Under the pieces are notes generated by a model that saw only the letters and a list, made by a program, of their open reading frames with translations, did not search any database and was not told the DNA's origin. A stretch of 64,000 nucleotides of DNA. It comes from Desulfocapsa sp. (GTDB taxonomy: Bacteria > Desulfobacterota > Desulfobulbia > Desulfobulbales > Desulfocapsaceae). The position numbers were made by a program, and so were the translations under genes. Position 1 is the stretch's first letter. Every line of letters starts with the position of its first letter. This document shows, one piece after another, positions 8,689 through 18,024 of the stretch. The DNA is taken from assembly GCA_022712975.1 (NCBI GenBank), contig JAFLJO010000077.1, positions 1 through 64,000 of the forward strand. The letters are read 5' to 3'.

Positions 8689-9304
8689 CGATACCCAAAA
8701 GGCTACTTTAAGAAATAGTACGTGGTTCTAAAAAATACAATCTAGGACATACAACAAAAAAAAGAAACGGCAAAAAGACGCCGAACAAGTGCATACACAC
8801 CGACCAGCTCGCATGTCAGATCCTCAGAGGTTAATCAAACGATTTATCTCGCTCAAAGTTCACGGTGACTCCATGGTCGGCGGGTGATGCAGGCTGTTGG
8901 ACAAAGCCGCTCTGCGGAAACAAAATATCGTTTGACGCGACGCGATACCATCGTTACATCGTAGCAATTTAGGGATCAGCAATCAAAAAATATTATTTTT
9001 AAAATAATGGATTATCCTACTCAAAAATCTTTGTTTTCCAAAAATTTCATTTCTTGTAACATGCTGAAATATAGGCAAATAAGACATATTCGATTGGCAA
9101 GATCTATGCCAAAATTCTGTCCCTCCTTTTTCGCCTAGCCAAAACCAATTGCATTACGTTCTTAATTCATCCTTTCAAGTCGGGCTCGTCCAACAAACAG
9201 TTCAGATTGTGGTTTGTTTCTCACGCAATCTAACCTTATTCGTTAGTCCCCTTCGAAAACGTATAACGGGTTGCGTTATTAACGAAACGTGTTACTATTG
9301 AACT
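8689..9304. other. Gene-free stretch between the two toxin-antitoxin modules
   Basis: No coding sequence is supported. TCAAACGAT (8835-8843) and ATCGTTTGA (8927-8935) form a 9-bp inverted repeat about 80 nt apart. A short palindromic AT-rich block (ATTATTTTTAAAATAAT) lies near 8990. Just before higB, the AT-rich segment with repeated ACG/AACG words (about 9255-9295) is a likely autoregulated promoter. None of this was recognised as a known element. Confidence 0.4.
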
Positions 9305-9586
9305 ATGATTAAATCATTTCGTTGCAAAGAAACCCAAAAGGTCTTTGGTAGAAGGTTTTCCAAAAAACTACCGACAAGCATCCAAGAAAATTCCCGGCAG
9401 AAATTGGTCATCTTGGATGCAACGACATCAATAGACGATTTAAGAGTTCCTCCTGGAAACAGGCTTGAAGAATTAAAAGACAACCGAAAAGGACAACACA
9501 GTATAAGAATTAATAATCAATGGAGGATTTGTTTTGAGTTGAAAGATGGTAATGCCTACAATGTAGAAATTGTTGATTACCATTAA
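9305..9586 (+). CDS. higB: Toxin HigB (RelE-like mRNA interferase)
   Basis: A 93-residue protein of the 'plasmid maintenance system killer' family. Typical features are IKSFRCKETQKVF at the start, the middle segment KLVILDATTSIDDLRVPPGNRLEELKD, and the end HSIRINNQWRICFELKDGNAYNVEIVDYH, which carries the conserved RINNQWR-C motif of HigB. HigB cleaves mRNA on the ribosome. Toxin-first order with the antitoxin 53 nt downstream is characteristic of higBA. Confidence 0.93.
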   Translation: MIKSFRCKETQKVFGRRFSKKLPTSIQENSRQKLVILDATTSIDDLRVPPGNRLEELKDNRKGQHSIRINNQWRICFELKDGNAYNVEIVDYH

Positions 9587-9639
9587 CCAGTGCTTTTTCT
9601 CCAAAACTGTTATCTTTCACATCAAATTCTGGGGTTAAA

Positions 9640-9996
9640 ATGAAAAAACAAAAATTACCACCGATTCATCCAGGGAAAATCTTGCTTGAAGAATTTCTTG
9701 AGCCACTTGATATTTCTCAATATCGCTTAGCAAAAGATACTTCGGTTTCTCCAAGAAGAATTAATGAAATAGTTCATCAAAAAAGGTCTATCACAGCCGA
9801 TACAGCTCTTCGTCTTGGGATCTTTTTTAATATGTCACCTCACTTCTGGATGAACCTACAGAGCCGCTATGAGATTGAGAAAGCAGAGGATTTGTTGGAA
9901 AATAAGCTCCAAAATGAAGTTCATCCATACAAAGTGATACAAGTACAACATGCTGAAGTTGGCGGCGTAAAAAATAAAACATGGGCTAACAAATAA
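9640..9996 (+). CDS. higA: Antitoxin HigA (XRE-type DNA-binding)
   Basis: A 118-residue HigA antitoxin. The start PPIHPGKILLEEFLEPLDISQYRLA is the family signature. A helix-turn-helix spans about residues 23-60 (AKDTSVSPRRINEIVHQKR), followed by the characteristic LGIFFNMSPHFWMNLQSRYEIEKA. It binds HigB and represses the operon promoter. ATG 9640 is preceded by GGGG-TTAAA, a weak ribosome-binding site. Confidence 0.93.
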   Translation: MKKQKLPPIHPGKILLEEFLEPLDISQYRLAKDTSVSPRRINEIVHQKRSITADTALRLGIFFNMSPHFWMNLQSRYEIEKAEDLLENKLQNEVHPYKVIQVQHAEVGGVKNKTWANK

Positions 9997-10103
9997 CTTA
10001 ACGCTGCCCCCAAGCATGGGTAAATCGGGGACAGACCCCAATTGTTTTTCTGCTACCTGCTATCAGAACATCAACTTATCGTGGTCTGTTCGCGATTGTT
10101 CGC

Positions 10104-10186
10104 TGCCCTGTGGGCAGAAAGTATTCGGTAATTGGTAACTTTTGTAGGAATAATTCCCACAGAAAACTTTAATTTTCCGATACAAT
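10104..10186 (+). repeat. Dispersed repeat, copy A
   Basis: Short copy of the dispersed family found six times in this window. It begins with the hairpin TGCCCTGTGGGCA, continues through degenerate heptamers (AGTATTC, GGTAATT, GGTAACT) and ends with the conserved TAGGAA...TTCCCACAGAAAACTTT...TTTTCCGATACA tail. It lies between higA and the Sel1 gene; just before it, GGGGACAGACCCC near 10035 forms a small additional palindrome. Confidence 0.75.
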
Positions 10187-10244
10187 ACAATTCAACATCA
10201 GGTTCAAAAAAGTGACCTGAACAGTTACTCATGGAGTAGTTATT

Positions 10245-10823
10245 ATGAACAAATATCTCTTTTTGGCGATCCTGTTCTTACCGTATTTTTCCTATGGCTC
10301 TGACTCCTTTGACAAGTGTCGAAACTTTTTTTTGCACGGCCAGTATTTTATGGCCGAAGAATCATGCCTTGCTGCGGCGAACGAAGGTAATGTAGATGCA
10401 CAAAAATGGCTGGCTTTTATGTATACAAAAGGTAAAGGAGTTCAGCAGGATTTTAAAAAAGCATTTTTCTGGCAGGAAAAGGCAGCCAAATCAGAGGATG
10501 CAAACAGCCAATATCATCTTGGCCGTTTTTATCAACTGGGGAATGGAATCGAACAGGATTTTGAAAAAGCCAGATACTGGTATGAAAAATCAGCTCAGTA
10601 TGGTGATATAAACGGACTCTACGCCATGGGAAATATCTATCGAAACGGTATGGGAGTTGCGATAGACCTGCCAAGAGCATACGGTTGGTACAGCCTGGCA
10701 GCTGAAAAAAATCTCCTGCTGGCGGCACAGGCAATTGAGCGTATAGAAGAAAATATGAGTGACCAGCAGATAGCTGAGGGGAAGAGGTTTGTGGATAAAC
10801 TTTTGTTGAAAATAAACAAATGA
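10245..10823 (+). CDS. Exported Sel1-repeat protein
   Basis: A 192-residue protein with an N-terminal signal peptide (hydrophobic YLFLAILFLPYFSYG, cleavage near residue 19). Three Sel1-like repeats follow (about 38-150): each has the A-LG-Y--G-GV-QD--KA--W--KAA pattern, seen in AFMYTKGKGVQQDFKKA, GRFYQLGNGIEQDFEKA and GNIYRNGMGVAIDLPRA. Such repeats form alpha-solenoids for protein-protein contacts in the periplasm or envelope. ATG 10245 follows GGAGTAGTTATT. It stands alone and ends directly in a terminator hairpin. Its partner is not apparent. Confidence 0.85.
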   Translation: MNKYLFLAILFLPYFSYGSDSFDKCRNFFLHGQYFMAEESCLAAANEGNVDAQKWLAFMYTKGKGVQQDFKKAFFWQEKAAKSEDANSQYHLGRFYQLGNGIEQDFEKARYWYEKSAQYGDINGLYAMGNIYRNGMGVAIDLPRAYGWYSLAAEKNLLLAAQAIERIEENMSDQQIAEGKRFVDKLLLKINK

Positions 10824-10880
10824 CTAGACGAAATATCTCCAGGAAAACCAAGGGATATTTCGTCTAGAGACGGCTTTTTT
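10824..10880 (+). terminator. Terminator after the Sel1 gene
   Basis: CTAGACGAAATATC (10824-10837) pairs perfectly with GATATTTCGTCTAG (10854-10867) over a 16-nt loop, starting right after the TGA stop. A run of six T follows within 10 nt. It may also serve the converging rhodanese gene. Confidence 0.8.
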
Positions 10881-10906
10881 GTTACATAATTGCTTATTGA
10901 CAACGA

Positions 10907-12247
10907 TTATTCGTCAATATCACAATCATTTTGTTCACAGGACACTTCAGCCATCAAAAATTTGGTGTTTATATAACCATTTTTTTTCAACTCTTTGTAT
11001 GCCATTTCTGCGCGGGCACCTGTTGTGCAGTGAATATAAATTACCTGCTCTTTTGTCACCCCTTTAATTGTGGCAAAGAATTCATCCATTCTGCTGCACA
11101 GCTGATCCAGTGGAATATGCTTTGATGTTTCCAGTTTACCGACACTGATCTCATCATTGGTTCGCACATCCAGAATAACTGCCTTTGACGGATCTTCTAT
11201 AGCCATCTTAAAATCAGCAACGGTAACCTCTCCAGGAGCCAATACTCTTTTCCAAGTCACCTCAGTAACAACAGGCCCTTTAATAAGAGCACCACCAAGC
11301 CGCTTCCATCCGTAGTATCCACCTTCAACAAGCGATACCTTCTTGTACCCCTCTTCCTTAAAGAGTTTTAAGGCTGCCAAAGACTGTTCTTCATTGTCGC
11401 CAAATATGACAACAGGCGCCTTCATTGGTATCTCGTCCATAACATCTTCAAGAGTGTCAAAAGGCATGCTCACAGAGCGTGGGATACGGCTCGCTGCAGC
11501 CTTCTCAATACTGCGTAAATCTACAATCACATTATTTCCCCGACAGATAAATCCGTAACCTGCATGGAGGGGGTTCCCGGCTTTACTCCAAGCTGGCTCA
11601 CCTTCCAGATAAACAGAAACATTTTTAAACCCTGCATTGACCGCCTGACCGGCGGACATTGGAGCCATGCCTCAGGTAGGCCCTCCGCAATAAAAAACAA
11701 TAGGGAATTCCGGGTGTCTGGTAGGCAGCAAACCGATCAGCTCCTGCATTTCACAAACAGGAATAGAAATAGCGCCCGGAAGATGCCCCTGGCCATACCT
11801 GGTTGAAGGACGCGAGTCAACAAGCACAAAATCCTTGCCGCTGTCAATCATTGCCTTTAGTTTTGCAGTCTTTATGCCCGTTACCCCCTTGGGCATTTTG
11901 GAAAGTTTCGGTTTTATAGATCTGGCATATAAATCTTTACCCTGCTGCTCATAGCTGATAATAACACCATGACCCTTGGTGGCATATTCTGTCCCTTTTG
12001 TGTTCTCGTCGAACTTGACCATGATGGTCTGGGCTTTTGCACCCTTGCCAACTTGGATGGAAATGGTTTTGGCCTTGTTCGATTTACCAACAACCCGTCC
12101 TTTATATACGGATTCTGTTGCTTTTTCTTTTATTGCAGCCGTAGGTTCTACTGCTGATGTAGTTTTGCCGATTGCTTGCGCATATCCGCTCAAGAAAAAT
12201 GCTGTGACAACTAAAAACGGTACTAACTTGGTGATCGTTTTTTTCAT
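10907..12247 (-). CDS. Exported triple-rhodanese protein with in-frame UGA, probable selenoprotein
   Basis: Read through one UGA codon (11674-11672), this is a single 446-residue protein. A signal peptide (residues 1-26, ending in SGYAQA) is followed by a small beta-rich domain and three rhodanese domains. Domain 1 ends in VFYCGGPT-UGA-GMAPMSA: Cys187 opens the six-residue rhodanese loop and the UGA is its last position (192), where related proteins such as YCGGPTC-type rhodaneses carry Cys. Domain 2 (VVIFGDNEEQS) has no loop Cys. Domain 3 has IHCTTGARAEMAY with an intact Cys. AGAGGAGGA stands 5 nt before ATG 12247. Homology continues without a break on both sides of the UGA, and a SECIS-like hairpin follows it. 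The alternative is a nonsense mutation giving a 191-residue fragment. Periplasmic sulfur transfer is inferred. Confidence 0.85.
11638..11674 (-). promoter_or_regulatory. Putative bacterial SECIS element in the rhodanese gene
   Basis: Read on the minus strand, UGA (11674-11672) is followed after 21 nt by the loop GGUCA, closed by CCGCC/GGCGG and, beyond a U-U mismatch, by UG/CA. The GGUC apical loop about 20 nt behind UGA is the feature recognised by SelB, and the same loop sequence occurs in the fdhA hairpin in this window. Confidence 0.7.
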
Positions 12248-12354
12248 AGTTCCTCCTCTGTTGATTACATGTTTTTTGGTGATTATTCAGGTTGTCAATA
12301 TTTTAACTTTGAACGCAGGAAACTGTTTTTTTGAAATAGCCAGAACAACATCTG

Positions 12355-12454
12355 TCAGGACATGATGCCCTGCGGGCAGAAGGTATTCGGTATTCGGTTT
12401 TCGGCAAGCACCATAGGAACAACTCCCACAGAAACTTTGGTTTTCCGATACATT
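12355..12454 (+). repeat. Dispersed repeat, copy B
   Basis: Begins TCAGGACATGATGCCCTG, with hairpin TGCCCTGCGGGCA, then heptamers GGTATTC, GGTATTC, GGTTTTC, GGCAAGC, and ends with TAGGAACAACTCCCACAGAA...GGTTTTCCGATACATT. It is the cleanest illustration of the element's three-part layout and lies upstream of the rhodanese gene. Confidence 0.85.
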
Positions 12455-12583
12455 GAAAAATGGACTGAGTATGTTGTTAAATAATTAACTAACATAATAC
12501 CAAATACCTTTTTAAGCAATAGCTTTCCTACGCTTGTTTCTGTAATGTGTTGAAATGGTGTAGCTATTTGTTTTGTTTTCAAC

Positions 12584-12900
12584 ATGTACATCTATTGGCA
12601 GGAAACTATTGACACGACACTAAACAACTGTCAGGTAGACTTTTCCTCACATCTCCCTCCAGCAGAATCCGCCCCCCCAACGAAAAAGTACACCACTCTA
12701 AATTACATGGATGGATAACTAGAGACTAACTTCTGGATCTGCAGAAAGACATCACTTCAGAAGAGGACGTTAAAGGAAATACAAGCCCTTTGAAAAACTA
12801 TTCGATCAAATCCACTGATAGTTCCCTTGACCAGAGTAGAAAATCATTTTATACATTATTTAATGAACTGCCTTCTGTTGATTTGTATGAAATTGTTTAG
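12584..12900 (+). pseudogene. Two short open frames, possible gene remnant
   Basis: The stretch between the rhodanese gene and the nfeD operon has no full gene. An ATG-started frame at 12584-12718 encodes 44 residues (MYIYWQETIDTT...). A second open frame, 12730-12900, gives 56 residues without an ATG (starting at CTT/CTG), ending FNELPSVDLYEIV. Its composition looks protein-like, but I do not recognise it. They may be pieces of one decayed gene. Confidence 0.25.
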
Positions 12901-13017
12901 ATCTTTCATTATACAACGAGGAGGGCACATACTACGAACTAATTTTGGCTGCGGGGATCCCGTTTTAAAGTAAGGGATACAGGAATACAAAGATAATCAG
13001 AAAGGGAGTATACCCCC

Positions 13018-14430
13018 ATGACGAGAAACCATTCTGCCACACGTGTTAAACATGCTCTGTTCGCTGTTTTCTTTTCAGTTCTGCTCACCCTCCCAATAAT
13101 TCTCCCTGCCCTTTATTCTACGCCAAGTGGCTGGGCTGTCGAAAACGAATCCTCCGCATTTATTATCGAAGTCAAAGGGGCCATTGGCCCGGCAGTCAGT
13201 GATTTTGTGAGACGGGGACTTGAAAAAGCAGAAAATGCTAAATCCAGTGTTTTTATCCTGCAACTTGACACCCCAGGCGGACTCGACCTTGCCATGCGCG
13301 ATATTATTAAAAATATCCTGGCCTCTTCAGTGCCTGTTGTGACCTATGTTGCTCCGAGTGGTGCGCGTGCAGCCAGTGCAGGAACCTATATCCTCTACGC
13401 AAGCCACGTGGCGGCCATGGCACCTGCCACAAATCTTGGTGCTGCAACTCCGGTAACCATCGGTAATCTGCCGGGGATGGATAAAAAAAACAAGGATGGA
13501 GATGACCAAGAAGGGGAAGGGGAGAATGAAACAAAATTGCCGGAAGATGCTCATAAACAAAAAATGGTGAATGATGCCGAGGCATACATAATATCTCTTG
13601 CAGAAAAACATGGAAGAAACAGGGAATGGGCAGCAAAAGCAGTTAGGGAAGCGGTAAGTATTAGCGCCGAGGAAGCCTTGCGTCTTGGCGTTATTGATCT
13701 GATGGCAGAAGATATCGATGATCTGCTCGATAAGCTCGATGGCCGGGAGCTGGTATTGGCCTCTGGCTCTCAAATCCTGCAAACAAACAATCTCCGTCTG
13801 ATTTATATGGAAAAAGACTGGCGAACCAAACTCATGATGGTGATAGGCGATCCCAATATAGCCTATATGCTGTTGCTTCTTGGTATGTATGGCCTCTTTT
13901 TCGAACTGGCCAACCCCGGCTCTGTCCTCCCCGGGGTGTTGGGAGGAACCTCACTACTTCTCGCTCTTTATGCCTTCCAGATACTCCCGGTCAATTACGT
14001 TGGTCTTGCTCTCATTGTTCTTGGTCTTTCTTTTATGGTTGGGGAAGCTTTTACTCCAAGTTTCGGAATCCTGGGAATGGGGGGGCTTGCGGCCTTTGTC
14101 TTTGGCTCTGTCATCCTTATGGATGAAGAGAGCATGAGGGTCTCTTTAGTACTCATCGGAAGTACTGCTTTGTTTTCTTTTGTCTGCATCCTCTGGCTTG
14201 TGGGAAAGCTCTTAACCCTGCGAAACAAGAGGGTGAGAACCGGTAGCGAACAACTGTTCGATTCAATTGGTGAAGTTATGGATGATTTTGCAGTAAGTGG
14301 ACGAGTCCTGATCCTGGGTGAATCCTGGCAGGCTCGCAGTACAAGTCCCATGAAAAAAGGAGAGAAGGTCAGGGTTATAGCCCAAGATGGCCTGCAACTT
14401 TCCGTGGAACCTTTACAGGAGGTAAAATGA
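13018..14430 (+). CDS. nfeD: NfeD-family membrane-bound serine protease
   Basis: A 470-residue long-form NfeD protein. After a signal/anchor segment (about residues 15-40) comes a ClpP/SppA-like domain: [14 protein letters not shown] (oxyanion region) and the catalytic serine in [22 protein letters not shown]. Further on, residues about 285-400 form four or five membrane helices, and the C-terminus (about 410-470) is a soluble OB-fold NfeD domain. In archaeal homologues the protease cleaves the C-terminal tail of the partner stomatin. Here the slipin gene overlaps by 4 nt, consistent with such a pair. An acidic/charged insert ([15 protein letters not shown], near residue 158) is unusual. The ribosome-binding site is GGGAG before ATG 13018. 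Confidence 0.92.
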   Translation: MTRNHSATRVKHALFAVFFSVLLTLPIILPALYSTPSGWAVENESSAFIIEVKGAIGPAVSDFVRRGLEKAENAKSSVFILQLDTPGGLDLAMRDIIKNILASSVPVVTYVAPSGARAASAGTYILYASHVAAMAPATNLGAATPVTIGNLPGMDKKNKDGDDQEGEGENETKLPEDAHKQKMVNDAEAYIISLAEKHGRNREWAAKAVREAVSISAEEALRLGVIDLMAEDIDDLLDKLDGRELVLASGSQILQTNNLRLIYMEKDWRTKLMMVIGDPNIAYMLLLLGMYGLFFELANPGSVLPGVLGGTSLLLALYAFQILPVNYVGLALIVLGLSFMVGEAFTPSFGILGMGGLAAFVFGSVILMDEESMRVSLVLIGSTALFSFVCILWLVGKLLTLRNKRVRTGSEQLFDSIGEVMDDFAVSGRVLILGESWQARSTSPMKKGEKVRVIAQDGLQLSVEPLQEVK

Positions 14431-15209
14431 TTATGATTAATGTACCTATTTTTGTCTTTCCAATCGCTTTAGTAATCGGGGTGTTAGCGGCTTCATTTAA
14501 GATTGTTCCTGAATATCAACGGCTCGTGGTTTTCTTTCTTGGGCGTTTTCAAATCGTCAAGAAACCGGGTTTAAGACTGATTGTCCCTGGGATTCAGCAG
14601 ATGCGCCGCGTTGATCTGCGAGTGATCACCATGGATGTACCCAGTCAGGATGTCATCTCGCGGGATAATGTTACGGTTAAGGTGAATGCGGTGCTTTATT
14701 TTCGGGTGGTTGATCCGGAAAAGGCTATCATCCAGGTAGAGGATTACTACAATGCCATCAGTCAATTGGCACAGACCACTCTGCGTTCGGTACTGGGTCA
14801 ACACGAGCTTGACGAAATGCTTACAGAAAGGGACAAGATGAACCATGATATCCAGCAGATCATCGACAAACAATCTGCTGCGTGGGGGATCAAAGTGAGC
14901 AACGTCGAGATCAAACATGTTGATCTTGATGAGAGTATGATCAGGGCCATTGCCAAGCAGGCTGAAGCAGAACGTGAGCGGCGGGCAAAGATCATCCATG
15001 CCGAAGGGGAACTGCAGGCCTCTGCAAAACTTCTGGCCGCAGCAAATGTCATTTCTCAAAACCCACAGGCTCTGCAACTCAGATATCTGCAGACCCTGAA
15101 TGATATTTCCAATGAGAATACAACCACCATTGTCTTTCCCCTGCCCATTGAGACGATAAAGGGCATATTTGACAAAGTGTCATTGAAGAAAGATAAGGAC
15201 CCAGCGTGA
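14427..15209 (+). CDS. Slipin / stomatin-like SPFH protein
   Basis: A 260-residue membrane protein with one N-terminal helix (about residues 5-25), then the SPFH/band-7 domain: [59 protein letters not shown] and [15 protein letters not shown] are classic stomatin/slipin motifs. A coiled-coil [19 protein letters not shown] follows. It forms oligomeric membrane scaffolds and is the usual partner of NfeD proteases. The ATG at 14427 overlaps the nfeD stop (ATGA), with AGGAGG 4 nt before it; ATG 14433 would give better spacing and shorten it by two residues. Confidence 0.95.
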   Translation: MIMINVPIFVFPIALVIGVLAASFKIVPEYQRLVVFFLGRFQIVKKPGLRLIVPGIQQMRRVDLRVITMDVPSQDVISRDNVTVKVNAVLYFRVVDPEKAIIQVEDYYNAISQLAQTTLRSVLGQHELDEMLTERDKMNHDIQQIIDKQSAAWGIKVSNVEIKHVDLDESMIRAIAKQAEAERERRAKIIHAEGELQASAKLLAAANVISQNPQALQLRYLQTLNDISNENTTTIVFPLPIETIKGIFDKVSLKKDKDPA

Positions 15210-15225
15210 AACTGAAAAACAATCA

Positions 15226-16050
15226 ATGAAAACGCTTGCCAACATGGTACTGCTGGTTGCACTGGGCTATGGTGCTCTGCTGATTGTTTTATATTTCTTC
15301 CAGGATCGGCTGCTCTTTCTTCCAAACGTTCCTTCTCGCGTGGTGGAACGCTTGCCGTCGGCAGTGGGACTGCCTTATGAATCGGTCGATCTGCTTACCA
15401 GCGATAACATCCGCCTGGATGGCTGGTTCATTCCTGCACCTGAAAACCGGGGTGTGATCCTTTTCTGCCACGGCAATGCAGGAAATATCTCCCACCGCCT
15501 TGAGTCACTGCTGCTGTTCCATAAACTGGGATTTAGCACCCTGATTTTTGACTACCGGGGGTATGGCAGAAGTCAGGGACGTCCTTCCGAAGCAGGTACC
15601 TATCTCGATGTGAAGGCTGCCTGGAATTATCTGATCGAAGAGCGCTCCATAGCGCCCTCACGCATCGTCCTGTTTGGGCGTTCTCTTGGGGCTGCCGTTG
15701 CAACTCATCAAGCAACTGTGGATACTCCTGGAGCATTGATCGTTGAATCTTCCTTTACCTCTGTGCCCGATCTGGCTGCAGAATTGTATCCTTTTCTGCC
15801 AGTCAGGTGGTTGACCCGATTCAATTACAATGTGTACCGGCAGTTGCAGATGGTGTCGTGCCCGGTTCTAGTGGTGCACAGCCGAGATGACGAAATTATC
15901 CCCTTCAAACATGGCCAGGTACTTTTTAAAACAGCCAATGAACCTAAGCAATTCCTAGAGCTCCGCGGCGGCCATAACGATGGTTTCCTCCTGGCTGGAA
16001 AAGCGTATACTCAGGAACTGGATAGATTTTTATCAGCATGGATCAAATAA
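15226..16050 (+). CDS. Membrane-anchored alpha/beta hydrolase (BEM46/ABHD13-like)
   Basis: A 274-residue protein with an N-terminal membrane anchor (about residues 5-24, MVLLVALGYGALLIVLYFF). The alpha/beta hydrolase core has the oxyanion segment FCHGNAGNISHRLES, the nucleophile elbow GRSLGAAV (Ser about 153), an acid in HSRDDEIIPF and the catalytic His in GGHNDGF. This pattern is the BEM46 subgroup, whose substrates are poorly known (lipid or peptide esters). It sits 16 nt behind the slipin and 26 nt before ftsH, so it belongs to the same envelope-maintenance operon. Confidence 0.88.
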   Translation: MKTLANMVLLVALGYGALLIVLYFFQDRLLFLPNVPSRVVERLPSAVGLPYESVDLLTSDNIRLDGWFIPAPENRGVILFCHGNAGNISHRLESLLLFHKLGFSTLIFDYRGYGRSQGRPSEAGTYLDVKAAWNYLIEERSIAPSRIVLFGRSLGAAVATHQATVDTPGALIVESSFTSVPDLAAELYPFLPVRWLTRFNYNVYRQLQMVSCPVLVVHSRDDEIIPFKHGQVLFKTANEPKQFLELRGGHNDGFLLAGKAYTQELDRFLSAWIK

Positions 16051-16076
16051 AACACTTCACGTAACAGGGTGGACAG

Positions 16077-17918
16077 ATGAACATCGAAAAGCGCCATAAG
16101 GTCTCAATCTGGTATGTTCTCATCGCTATTTGGGGCGTTTTGATCTTTCAAAATTACCTTGCATCCACTTATGCTACACAAACAATCCCCTACAGTCAAT
16201 TTGTTCAAAAATTGAAACAAGGCAAAATTATTGAGGTCTCCATCACCGAAAAAATAATTCAGGGATTGATGAAATCGGAAACAGGCTCGGACCAGCAAAC
16301 CTCTTTCCGTACGGTTCGGGTAGATCCTGATACATCTGAGCTTCTGGATAAATACCAAGTCAATTATGCTGCTACAATTGAGTCAACGTTTTTCCGAGAT
16401 CTTTTATCTTGGATATTACCGGTTCTTCTTTTCGTTGGGATCTGGTTTTTTCTCATGAAACGCCTTAGCGCACAGCAGCCCGGTTTTATGACTCTTGGAA
16501 AAAATAAGGCTAAAGTACACAAACAAGAGGACATTAATGTTAGCTTTGAAGATGTGGCAGGAGTGGACGAAGCTGTTGCTGAACTTGTGGAAGTGATTGA
16601 TTTCCTGAAAAATCCTGATAAATATCTCGAGTTTGGCGGATCACTGCCCAAAGGTATTCTTCTCGTTGGTCCTCCAGGAACCGGTAAAACACTTCTTGCA
16701 AAGGCCGTTGCCGGCGAAAGCCATGTACCCTTTTTCAGTATCAGCGGTTCCGAATTTGTGGAACTCTTTGTCGGTATGGGGGCAGCTAGGGTTCGCGATC
16801 TCTTTGACCAGGCCAGTACCAATGCACCCTGCATCGTCTTTATTGATGAACTGGACGCTTTGGGAAAAGTCCGGGGCTTTGGAGGGGCAGGCGGCCATGA
16901 TGAACGGGAGCAGACCCTAAATCAACTCCTTGTTGAAATGGATGGCTTTGACCCCAATGTAGGTGTTATCCTGATGGCCGCTACCAACCGTCCTGAAGTT
17001 CTTGACCCGGCACTCTTGAGGCCCGGCCGTTTTGACCGTCAGGTTCTTGTCGACCGGCCCGACAAACAGGGTCGTATTGCAATCCTGCAGGTACATCTCA
17101 AAAAAGTCAAAAAGCTTGGTGATATTGATGTTGAAGAACTTGCAGGCATGACTCCGGGTATGGCAGGTGCTGACTTGGCCAGCCTGGTCAATGAGGCAAC
17201 TCTCCTGGCAGTGCGAAATCGCAAAAAAACTGTTGAAAAAGAACAGTTTGAAGAGGCTGTTGAGCGGCTCGTTGCCGGACTTGAAAAAAAGAATCGACTG
17301 ATCAACCCCAAGGAACGACGAATTGTTGCATACCACGAGCTGGGTCACGCACTAGTTGCCCTCTCTTTGCCGGGTACCGATCCGGTAAAAAAAATAACCA
17401 TTGTTCCCCGTGGAATTGCAGCTCTGGGTTATACTATGCAGGTTCCCATTGAAGATCGTTTTCTGATGACAAAAACTGAACTACTTGGAAAAATCGCCAC
17501 ACTCCTTGGCGGCAGGGCTGCCGAAGAAATGATTTTTCAAGATGTTTCCACCGGTGCCCACAATGACTTGGCCAAGGCCACAAACATTGCCCGCAGCATG
17601 GTTACTGAATATGGAATGAGTGATAAAGCAGGCCAAGTTTACTACAAGAATGAACCACAGGCGATGTTTCTGCAGCAGGGACTAAACCGAAATGCAATTG
17701 GCGAATATAGTGATGAAACAGCACGTATCATTGATCAGGAGGTACGTAGCATCATAGACCAACAGTATACGATAGCCATGAAGCTTCTGAACGAGAAAAG
17801 AAAAATCCTTGAAGAAGCTGCTATGGAACTACTTGAAAAAGAAAAAATCGAGGGCAGTTATCTTGAGGAACTCATTAGGCAAAAACAAACTGCGCAAGAG
17901 TCGGGGGGAGAATCTTAA
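16077..17918 (+). CDS. ftsH: ATP-dependent zinc metalloprotease FtsH
   Basis: A 613-residue membrane AAA+ protease that degrades unassembled membrane proteins and regulators such as LpxC. It has two membrane helices (about 11-30 and 109-128) flanking a small periplasmic domain. Walker A GPPGTGKT is at 198-205, Walker B is FIDELDALG, and the second region of homology is [20 protein letters not shown]. The zinc site HELGH lies near residue 420. A C-terminal coiled coil ends the protein. The pore motif [13 protein letters not shown] is intact. It differs from housekeeping FtsH in details and closes the nfeD-slipin-hydrolase operon, suggesting a dedicated quality-control set. It converges on fdhA. 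Confidence 0.95.
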   Translation: MNIEKRHKVSIWYVLIAIWGVLIFQNYLASTYATQTIPYSQFVQKLKQGKIIEVSITEKIIQGLMKSETGSDQQTSFRTVRVDPDTSELLDKYQVNYAATIESTFFRDLLSWILPVLLFVGIWFFLMKRLSAQQPGFMTLGKNKAKVHKQEDINVSFEDVAGVDEAVAELVEVIDFLKNPDKYLEFGGSLPKGILLVGPPGTGKTLLAKAVAGESHVPFFSISGSEFVELFVGMGAARVRDLFDQASTNAPCIVFIDELDALGKVRGFGGAGGHDEREQTLNQLLVEMDGFDPNVGVILMAATNRPEVLDPALLRPGRFDRQVLVDRPDKQGRIAILQVHLKKVKKLGDIDVEELAGMTPGMAGADLASLVNEATLLAVRNRKKTVEKEQFEEAVERLVAGLEKKNRLINPKERRIVAYHELGHALVALSLPGTDPVKKITIVPRGIAALGYTMQVPIEDRFLMTKTELLGKIATLLGGRAAEEMIFQDVSTGAHNDLAKATNIARSMVTEYGMSDKAGQVYYKNEPQAMFLQQGLNRNAIGEYSDETARIIDQEVRSIIDQQYTIAMKLLNEKRKILEEAAMELLEKEKIEGSYLEELIRQKQTAQESGGES

Positions 17919-18024
17919 ATAAAAAAATGCCGCCAAGGTCAATATGCCAAAATTATCGTCAGAACCGACAGTCAACTGTCCAACTTTGCGCCATCTTCTT
18001 AATGTGGCGAAACAAATTTGGGCA

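Noticed and set aside
8689..9304. Integron attC sites around the toxin-antitoxin pairs (GTCCAAC...GTTAGTC near 9190-9245; TCAAACGAT...ATCGTTTGA)
   Set aside because: The ends do not satisfy RYYYAAC/GTTRRRY, there is no integrase gene in view, and the inverted repeats could be chance.
10907..12247. Two separate rhodanese genes, 11672-12247 and 10907-11668
   Set aside because: Continuous frame, rhodanese loop split exactly at UGA, no ribosome-binding site for the second part, and a SECIS-like hairpin make one selenoprotein more likely.
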